Part shown: piece after piece, positions 1 to 4,519 of the stretch
Layout: every line of letters starts with the position of its first letter
How positions within the stretch are numbered: position 1 is the stretch's first letter
Origin: JAUVXJ01 sp034430275
Lineage (GTDB): Bacteria; Chloroflexota; Anaerolineae; UBA7937; B3-Chlor
Reading direction: 5' to 3'
DNA length: 10,334 nucleotides
Assembly (NCBI GenBank): GCA_034430275.1
Contig: DAOUEW010000031.1
Span: 1-10,334, forward strand
Position numbers and translations under genes: made by a program
Notes under the pieces: generated by a model
Told to the model about the DNA's origin: nothing
Database searches by the model: none
What the model saw: only the letters and a program-made list of their open reading frames with translations

Positions 1-928
1 TCACGAACGAGAACGCATTGCTTCCGGCACCCGACCCGAACGAGGCCAGCAGGACTCTCTCGCCGGGGTCTGCCTTGTCCAGCACGGCAGCCAATCCCAG
101 GGCCGCCGAAGCAGCATAGGCGTTGCCGATATACGGCACCAACAGGCCGTCTCTGTATTGATCCTCCACGAACCCCAACCGCTGCGCCACCCTCTTGGGG
201 AACTTGCTGTTGGGCTGGTGGAAGACCACCCTGTCGAAGTCATCCGGGTCGTAGCCCAGGTCACCCATCAACTGCCGCACGGCCATCATGGTGTGCGTGA
301 AATACGCAGGCTCTCCGGTGAACCGGTTTCCGTGAGTCGGGTACTGCTGGCTCGGCCTGCGGAAGAAATCCGGCGTGTCGGAGACGTAGGAGAACGATCC
401 CTCCAGGTAGGCCATACTCTCTTCCTTGGGCCCCACGATGAAAGCTGCGCCACCTGCGCCCGCGGTGTACTCGAGCTGATCGCCAGGTCTACCCTGAGCG
501 GTGTCCGCGCCGATGGCCATGGCATAGTCGGCCATACCCGAGCCTACGAAGCCGAAGGCCGCCTGCATCGCTTCGGTCCCTGCCTTGCACGCGAACTCCC
601 AGTCGGCGGCGGTGGTATGCGGAGTGGCGCCCACCGCCTGTGCGACTATCGTCGCCGTCGGCTTCACCGAATACGGCTTGGATTCGCTGCCCAGCCAAAT
701 CGCCGAAAGCTTGTCGGGATCCAATCCTGCCTTGCGCAGCGCATTCCTGGCAGCCTCGATGGCAATGGTCGTGGTGTCCTCGTCCAGACCAGGTACCGCC
801 TTCTCCTCGAGCTGGAGATTGTCCTCTCCCATCTTCCACACGCGGGAGATCTCCTCGGCGCTGATCCTGTAGCGAGGCACGTAAGCGCCATAGCCCACGA
901 TTCCCACATCTCTAAGGGGTTTCATCAT
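1..928 (-). CDS. mvaS: Hydroxymethylglutaryl-CoA synthase, archaeal type (3' end outside window)
   Basis: The reading frame stays open from an ATG at 928 to the window edge, giving 309 residues of a family usually about 350 long, so only the C-terminal tail is missing. HMG-CoA synthase condenses acetyl-CoA with acetoacetyl-CoA, the first committed step of the mevalonate pathway. The fold is thiolase-like. Visible motifs are GIVGYGAYVPRYRI near residues 9-22, the catalytic cysteine in EFACKAGTEA (Cys114), GADTAQGRPGDQLEYTAGAGG at about 140-160, HQPNSKFP with the probable catalytic His237, and the C-terminal SFGSGAGSNAF. These match the archaeal-type synthase rather than the MvaS of Gram-positive cocci. 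An AGGAGG lies 12 bases before the start, slightly far; a second ATG follows at 925. The gene sits 33 bases behind mvaA on the same strand, so the two are probably co-transcribed. In archaea this synthase is usually next to a thiolase and a DUF35 protein; those would lie left of the window. Confidence 0.93.
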   Translation of the reverse strand, partial: MMKPLRDVGIVGYGAYVPRYRISAEEISRVWKMGEDNLQLEEKAVPGLDEDTTTIAIEAARNALRKAGLDPDKLSAIWLGSESKPYSVKPTATIVAQAVGATPHTTAADWEFACKAGTEAMQAAFGFVGSGMADYAMAIGADTAQGRPGDQLEYTAGAGGAAFIVGPKEESMAYLEGSFSYVSDTPDFFRRPSQQYPTHGNRFTGEPAYFTHTMMAVRQLMGDLGYDPDDFDRVVFHQPNSKFPKRVAQRLGFVEDQYRDGLLVPYIGNAYAASAALGLAAVLDKADPGERVLLASFGSGAGSNAFSFV

Positions 929-961
929 GACGAACTCTATCCTCCTCGGTCCAGTCTGATC

Positions 962-2242
962 TCAAGATAACTCGCGTACCAGCTCCTCGGCCCTATCGAG
1001 CCGAATAGCTCCCTCCTCCACCATCCGCCCTGCCACCTGGTCCACCAACGAGCCAGGCGCTCCGGCGGCGATGGCCATGCTTCTGGCATGAAGTTGCATG
1101 TGGCCGCGCTGGATGCCCTCGGTGGCCAGAGCGCGCAGAGCGGCAAGGTTCTGAGCCAGGCCCACCGCCACCACCACCTCCGCCAGCTCCTGTGCACTGC
1201 TCACCCCCAGCACTTTCAGAGCCACGCGCGCTGCGGGATGGGCCTTCGTAGCCCCACCGACGATACCCACCGCCAGGGGCATCTCCAGCGTGCCCACGAG
1301 ATTCCCCTCAGCATCTGATTTCCAGATGCTCAGTGAGCTGTAGTTCCCCGACCGCGCGGCGTAGGCGTGAGCCCCGGCCTCGACCGCTCTCCAGTCGTTG
1401 CCCGTGGCCAAGAGCACGGCGTCGACCCCGTTCATGATCCCCTTGTTGTGGGTGGCAGCTCGATAGGGATCCACCTCTGCCAGAGCATAGGCCTGGACGA
1501 TCCCCTCCGCCACCTCAGGGTCTTCGAAGCCCTCAGCGGCCAGTGCTTCAATGGGTATGTCCGCCCTGGCCCGGGCCAGTCGCCGGTCGGCCAGATTGGA
1601 CAGTATCCGCAGGAGCACCTTCCCTCCCGCTATCTCTTCCACCAACGGCGCCAGCGCCTCCACCGCCGTGTTGACGGCGTTGGCCCCCATCGCATCTCGG
1701 CAGTCGTAGATCAGGTGCACCACCAACATGGGACCCGCCAGCGTGTCCGCCAGCACGTGCACCTCCAGGTCCCTGGCTCCGCCCCCGAGTTCCACGAGGA
1801 CCGGATCCTGTCTGTTGGCCACGGCCAGCAGTGTCTCTCGCTCGGCCATCAGACTCAGGCGTGCCCCATGGGGATCATCGACCTCCAGCACCTGAATCTG
1901 CCCGATCATCTGGGGGGCCGCAGCCTCGGCCACGAAGCCGCCGCCTTCACGGACGATCCTGGCCGCGTTGCTGGCCGCAGCCACCACCGACGGCTCCTCG
2001 GTGACCATGGGCACCAGACGGTCCTGGCCGTTGATCTGGAAGTTGACCGCGATCCCCAGCGGAAGAGCGAAGGTTCCCACGACGTTCTCGCTCATCCTGT
2101 CGGCCTGAGCGACATCCAGCCCCTCCGCAGCGCTGAGGATGGCCACCTCTTCCTCGGTCAATCCAGCACGAGCCTGGACCTCCTTCAGACGCTGGGCCGG
2201 ACTCAGCTTGTAGAACCCCGGAATCCGCGAACCGATACTAAT
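962..2242 (-). CDS. mvaA: Hydroxymethylglutaryl-CoA reductase, class II, with probable ATT start
   Basis: HMG-CoA reductase makes mevalonate from HMG-CoA using two NAD(P)H. The product begins ISIGSRIPGFYKLSPAQRL, a typical class II N-terminus, and contains ENVVGTFALPLG, VTEEPSVVAA, DAMGANAVNT, THNKGIMNG, GNDWRAVEAG and QRGHMQLHA. Counting from ATT at 2242 the protein has 426 residues. The catalytic Glu, Lys, Asp and His then fall at 83, 267, 283 and 381, which as I recall are the numbers in the Pseudomonas mevalonii enzyme. The class II length and absence of membrane segments suggest a soluble protein. I chose ATT because GGGAGGT stands six bases upstream and no ATG, GTG or TTG is in frame nearby. 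The closest canonical in-frame starts, GTG at about 2314 and ATG at 2320, would add about 24-26 residues, lack a ribosome site and read through a terminator-like hairpin. mvaS follows 33 bases downstream. Confidence 0.94.
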   Translation of the reverse strand: MSIGSRIPGFYKLSPAQRLKEVQARAGLTEEEVAILSAAEGLDVAQADRMSENVVGTFALPLGIAVNFQINGQDRLVPMVTEEPSVVAAASNAARIVREGGGFVAEAAAPQMIGQIQVLEVDDPHGARLSLMAERETLLAVANRQDPVLVELGGGARDLEVHVLADTLAGPMLVVHLIYDCRDAMGANAVNTAVEALAPLVEEIAGGKVLLRILSNLADRRLARARADIPIEALAAEGFEDPEVAEGIVQAYALAEVDPYRAATHNKGIMNGVDAVLLATGNDWRAVEAGAHAYAARSGNYSSLSIWKSDAEGNLVGTLEMPLAVGIVGGATKAHPAARVALKVLGVSSAQELAEVVVAVGLAQNLAALRALATEGIQRGHMQLHARSMAIAAGAPGSLVDQVAGRMVEEGAIRLDRAEELVRELS

Positions 2243-2260
2243 GGCAGACCTCCCTCGGCC
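2243..2260 (-). promoter_or_regulatory. Ribosome binding site that decides the mvaA start
   Basis: On the minus strand the sequence reads GAGGGAGGTCTGCC and then ATT. The GGAGG core ends six bases before ATT, an ideal spacing. No ATG, GTG or TTG lies at a usable distance in this frame, so the site points to the ATT codon, or less likely the ATC two codons later, as the initiator. Confidence 0.65.
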
Positions 2261-2275
2261 GAAGCCGATGCATAC

Positions 2276-2308
2276 AAAAAAGAATCCACAACCACCCGTT
2301 GTGGGTTC
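2276..2308 (-). terminator. Terminator-like hairpin in the mvaA leader (possible attenuator)
   Basis: On the minus strand a perfect 7-bp stem, CCACAAC with GTTGTGG around the loop GGGTG, is extended below one C/A mismatch by GAA with TTC and is followed directly by six T (A-run 2276-2281). This is the form of an intrinsic terminator. It lies between the predicted mvaA promoter and the mvaA ribosome site, and no gene upstream on this strand needs a terminator. That suggests premature termination or attenuation in the leader. The stem is only moderately GC-rich and I could not identify an antiterminator pairing, so regulation is inferred. Confidence 0.5.
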
Positions 2309-2324
2309 CTCCACCGCCATATAC

Positions 2325-2333
2325 ATGATAACA
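2325..2333 (-). promoter_or_regulatory. Possible extended -10 promoter for mvaA-mvaS
   Basis: The minus strand reads TGTTATCAT, an extended -10 (TGn plus TATCAT, 5 of 6 to TATAAT). No good -35 lies at 17 bases; a TTGGCA is present but only 12 bases upstream. Initiation here would give a leader of about 75 bases containing the terminator-like hairpin. The evidence is moderate because it rests on one element. Confidence 0.35.
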
Positions 2334-2553
2334 CAGCGCGCCTGCCAAAACCTACCAGATTTCAACGTCAGCCCCCAGGAGAGGTGACGGGCGTTGACTG
2401 CGACGCGGCGCACCTCCTGAGACGATCCCGTCCCCTGGACCAACGTGGGCGCCGCATCGCTCCTTCGATGGGACCTGTGGACTACCCGGCGAGCGTCTGG
2501 TGCCATCTCCGGCACCGAGGCCAACGCTCGCTGACCATCCTCGATCGCTCCGA
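2334..2553. other. Divergent intergenic stretch without a recognisable gene
   Basis: Between the mvaA leader and the promoter of the acyl-CoA dehydrogenase gene lie about 220 bases. Frames are open on both strands here, but none has family similarity I recognise or a ribosome site. I see no strong dyad or repeat. It probably holds control sites for the two divergent units. Confidence 0.4.
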
Positions 2554-2582
2554 TTGACAGGACAAGCTCTCTCCGCTATAAT
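2554..2582 (+). promoter_or_regulatory. Consensus sigma-70 type promoter for the acyl-CoA dehydrogenase gene
   Basis: TTGACA at 2554-2559 and TATAAT at 2577-2582 are separated by exactly 17 bases, a perfect match to the vegetative promoter consensus. Transcription would start near 2589, leaving a leader of about 40 bases before the ATG at 2630. The gene may be strongly expressed unless a repressor acts here; I do not see a clear operator dyad. Confidence 0.85.
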
Positions 2583-2629
2583 GGGCGCACCTCTTGAGGA
2601 CACCATCGACGCGGACGGGGAGGCAGAGG

Positions 2630-3769
2630 ATGCTTGCTTTCTCACTCAAGGAAGAATCGCTCGCCGTGCAGGCCCTGGCCAAGGAGTTCGCACAGAACGA
2701 GATCGCTCCTGTAGCTGCCGAGCACGATCGCCAGGCCAGACACCCGCAGGAGGTCATCGAGAAGGCCCATGAAGTGGGCCTGATGAACATGACTGTACCC
2801 CAGGAGTATGGCGGAGCCGGCCTGGGAATGCTCGAGACCTCTCTCGTGAGCGAGAAGCTCTCCGCCGCCTGCTCTGCCATCGGCATCGCCATCCTGGCCA
2901 ACACGCTGGCCCTAACTCCACTGATGCTGGCAGGTACCAACCACCAGAAAGAACAACACCTGGGCCCTCTCTGCGCGCGACCTCACCTCGCAGCCCTGTG
3001 TATGACCGAGCCCAGCGCCGGATCAGACGTGGGTGCGATCACGAGCAGCGCGACCTTGCAAGGAGACCACTACGTCATCAGCGGCACGAAGACCCTCATC
3101 GACAACGGCGGAGTAGCACAGCTCTACTGCGTCTTCGCTTCCACCGATCTGGAGCTGGGCACGAAGGGTATCTCCGCCTTCCTGGTTCCTGCTCACCTCC
3201 CCGGCGTCTCCGTGGGCAAGCATGAGGACAAGATGGGCCAGCGAGCGATGAGCACCACCGAGGTCATTCTCGATAACGTGGAGGTACCCGTCGAGGATCG
3301 CCTGGGGGATGAGGGTCAGGGGTTCAAGATCTTCATGGACACGCTCAGCCGGAACAAGCCCTGGATCGCGGCTGCCTCCGTGGGAGTGGCTCGCGCCGCC
3401 CTGGAGGCGGCGACGGGGTACGCCCAGGAGCGAGTCCAGTTCGGCCGGAACATAGCATCCTTCCAGGCTATCCAGTTCAAGCTGGCCGACATGGCCATCA
3501 AGATAGAGGGCGCTCGCCTTCTAACCTGGCAGGCGGCATGGCTGGTGGATCAGGGGCTGCCGCACGGGCTCCAAGCAGCCATCGCCAAGTGCTACGCGTC
3601 AGACGTGGCTATGGAGGTCACCACAGAGGCGGTGCAGGTCTTCGGAGGATACGGCTACGTCAAGGAGTATCCCGTGGAGAAACTGATGCGGGATGCGAAG
3701 GCCTTCCAGATCTACATGGGCACCAACGAGATACAACGCTATCTCATCTCCCAAGACCTTCTTCGCTAA
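2630..3769 (+). CDS. Acyl-CoA dehydrogenase family protein lacking the usual catalytic Glu
   Basis: This 379-residue flavoprotein has the full length and motif order of the acyl-CoA dehydrogenase family, which oxidises acyl-CoA thioesters to 2,3-enoyl-CoA with FAD. Visible are MTEPSAGSDVGAITSSA (flavin/substrate signature, about 125-140), ERVQFGRNIASFQAIQFKLADMA, and QVFGGYGYVKEYPVEKLMRD followed by the C-terminal IYMGTNEIQR. In most members this last motif is IYEGT, with Glu as the base that removes the alpha proton; here residue 363 is Met. The alternative Glu of isovaleryl- and long-chain enzymes, in the LDLER helix, aligns with Asn242 in LSRNKPW. Substrate and even reaction are therefore uncertain. 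The start ATG has GGGGAGG six bases upstream; a TTG in the same frame at 2594 is rejected. It stands alone, divergent from mvaA and convergent with the winged-helix gene. Confidence 0.93.
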   Translation: MLAFSLKEESLAVQALAKEFAQNEIAPVAAEHDRQARHPQEVIEKAHEVGLMNMTVPQEYGGAGLGMLETSLVSEKLSAACSAIGIAILANTLALTPLMLAGTNHQKEQHLGPLCARPHLAALCMTEPSAGSDVGAITSSATLQGDHYVISGTKTLIDNGGVAQLYCVFASTDLELGTKGISAFLVPAHLPGVSVGKHEDKMGQRAMSTTEVILDNVEVPVEDRLGDEGQGFKIFMDTLSRNKPWIAAASVGVARAALEAATGYAQERVQFGRNIASFQAIQFKLADMAIKIEGARLLTWQAAWLVDQGLPHGLQAAIAKCYASDVAMEVTTEAVQVFGGYGYVKEYPVEKLMRDAKAFQIYMGTNEIQRYLISQDLLR

Positions 3770-3816
3770 ACACAGCTGACCTCGGCTCGTGGATCGGCTA
3801 GCTAAGGACACAACAA

Positions 3817-3840
3817 GAGCGCCCGACGTGTTGGGCGCTC
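3817..3840. terminator. GC-rich hairpin between convergent genes
   Basis: GAGCGCCCGA and TTGGGCGCTC form a 10-bp stem (eight Watson-Crick pairs, then a G-T wobble and an A-T pair) around the loop CGTG. It lies 48 bases after the acyl-CoA dehydrogenase stop and 40 bases after the winged-helix stop. On the minus strand the stem is followed by TTGTTGTGT, so it fits best as terminator of the winged-helix gene; on the plus strand no T-run follows, but it may act in both directions. Confidence 0.65.
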
Positions 3841-3879
3841 ACAGAGACTCCAGCCAGACTGTGGACTACATAGCACCAA

Positions 3880-4251
3880 TCATCTCGAAGTGCTCCGCTT
3901 ACCATCCGCCTTCTCGAAGCGGTACCCAACCCCCCTCACCGTCCGGATGAACACCGGCCTGGTGGGATGGTCCTCTATCTTGCCGCGAAGCATGCATACG
4001 TGGACGTCCAGCGTCCTGGTGTCGCCCAGATAGTCTGTTTCCCAGACTTCCTTCATCAACTGCTTGCGGGTGAGCACCTCACCACCGTTTCTGATGAGGA
4101 TCTCCAGCAGGGCGCACTCTTTGTACGTCAGGTGGACGGGAGTGCCATCTTTGATCACGCACCGCTCGTCCAGATCGAGCGTCAGATCACCGGCCCGTAG
4201 CTGTCGCGTGGCTTTCTTCTTCTTGCTCGAAGAAGCCCTCCTTGTCGCCAT
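3880..4251 (-). CDS. Stand-alone OmpR/PhoB-type winged-helix DNA-binding protein
   Basis: The 123-residue product is almost entirely the C-terminal effector domain of OmpR-family response regulators. It has LTYKECALLEILIRNGGEVL (about 41-60), TRKQLMKEVW, the recognition-helix region TRTLDVHVCMLRGKIED (about 78-94) and the wing RTVRGVGYRF (103-112). There is no receiver domain and no phospho-acceptor Asp; instead the N-terminus is a short basic tail with four consecutive lysines. It is probably a transcription factor controlled by its abundance or by a partner rather than by direct phosphorylation. Cysteines at 31, 46 and 86 are visible but their role is unknown. The ATG at 4251 has only a distant AAGGGGG (ten bases away). 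A strong promoter lies about 190 bases upstream, so the gene has a long leader and is separate from murF-alr. Its targets cannot be read from the sequence. Confidence 0.88.
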   Translation of the reverse strand: MATRRASSSKKKKATRQLRAGDLTLDLDERCVIKDGTPVHLTYKECALLEILIRNGGEVLTRKQLMKEVWETDYLGDTRTLDVHVCMLRGKIEDHPTRPVFIRTVRGVGYRFEKADGKRSTSR

Positions 4252-4442
4252 CGCCTGATGGCCCCCTTACCCTATTGAACTAGTGTCACCACAGCCGGGA
4301 TGTGCAAAGAGAAGCTAACGGATCAAGGACTCTGCGCCTGCAACTATGAGGCTGTTTCCACGAAGTCGGGCGACCGCACCGCACGGACGTGAGGCTACCC
4401 GGTCAGCGCCCTCCCGATCCAGAAACCGGGAGGGACAAAATC
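4252..4442 (-). other. Long structured 5' leader of the winged-helix gene
   Basis: From the predicted transcription start near 4442 to the ATG at 4251 there are about 190 non-coding bases. The first part folds into a perfect 8-bp hairpin, CCCTCCCG with CGGGAGGG (arms 4409-4416 and 4427-4434, ten-base loop). No riboswitch class is recognisable, and no T-run follows the hairpin, so it is not a terminator. A role in RNA stability or translation control is inference only. Confidence 0.4.
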
Positions 4443-4448
4443 GACACT

Positions 4449-4477
4449 AGTATACACCCAACCGGACGGTGTGTCAA
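4449..4477 (-). promoter_or_regulatory. Strong promoter for the winged-helix gene
   Basis: On the minus strand TTGACA (4472-4477) and TATACT (4449-4454) are exactly 17 bases apart, with only one mismatch to consensus in the -10. The promoter lies 42 bases beyond the murF-alr stop and faces the winged-helix gene. The spacer carries a small dyad, ACACC with GGTGT, and the -10 overlaps the 9-base word ACTAGTGTC that recurs near 4279. Confidence 0.75.
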
Positions 4478-4484
4478 ACTTCGG

Positions 4485-4500
4485 CGCCCATTTTCGGGCG
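4485..4500 (-). terminator. Weak hairpin after murF-alr
   Basis: CGCCC and GGGCG form a 5-bp stem around a six-base loop, 20 bases after the murF-alr stop. On the minus strand it is followed by CCGAAGTTTGACA, with only three T in a row that already belong to the next promoter. It may reduce readthrough, but it is short and the evidence is weak. Confidence 0.25.
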
Positions 4501-4519
4501 TACCAGGGATGCGCGGGGC

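Noticed and set aside
158..970. Open frame of 270 codons on the plus strand
   Set aside because: It is antisense to the clear HMG-CoA synthase frame and has no family motif; high GC content keeps opposite frames open.
2243..2524. N-terminal extension of mvaA to an ATG at 2524
   Set aside because: The extra 94 residues have no homology I recognise, overlap the promoter and terminator-like hairpin, and the class II length fits a start at about 2242.
1367..2557. Open frame of 396 codons on the plus strand opposite mvaA
   Set aside because: It is rich in His, Arg and Gln with no recognisable domain and mirrors a confidently identified gene.
4409..4434. Intrinsic terminator of murF-alr
   Set aside because: The hairpin is perfect but has no T-run on either strand and lies downstream of the next promoter, so it belongs to the leader of the regulator gene.
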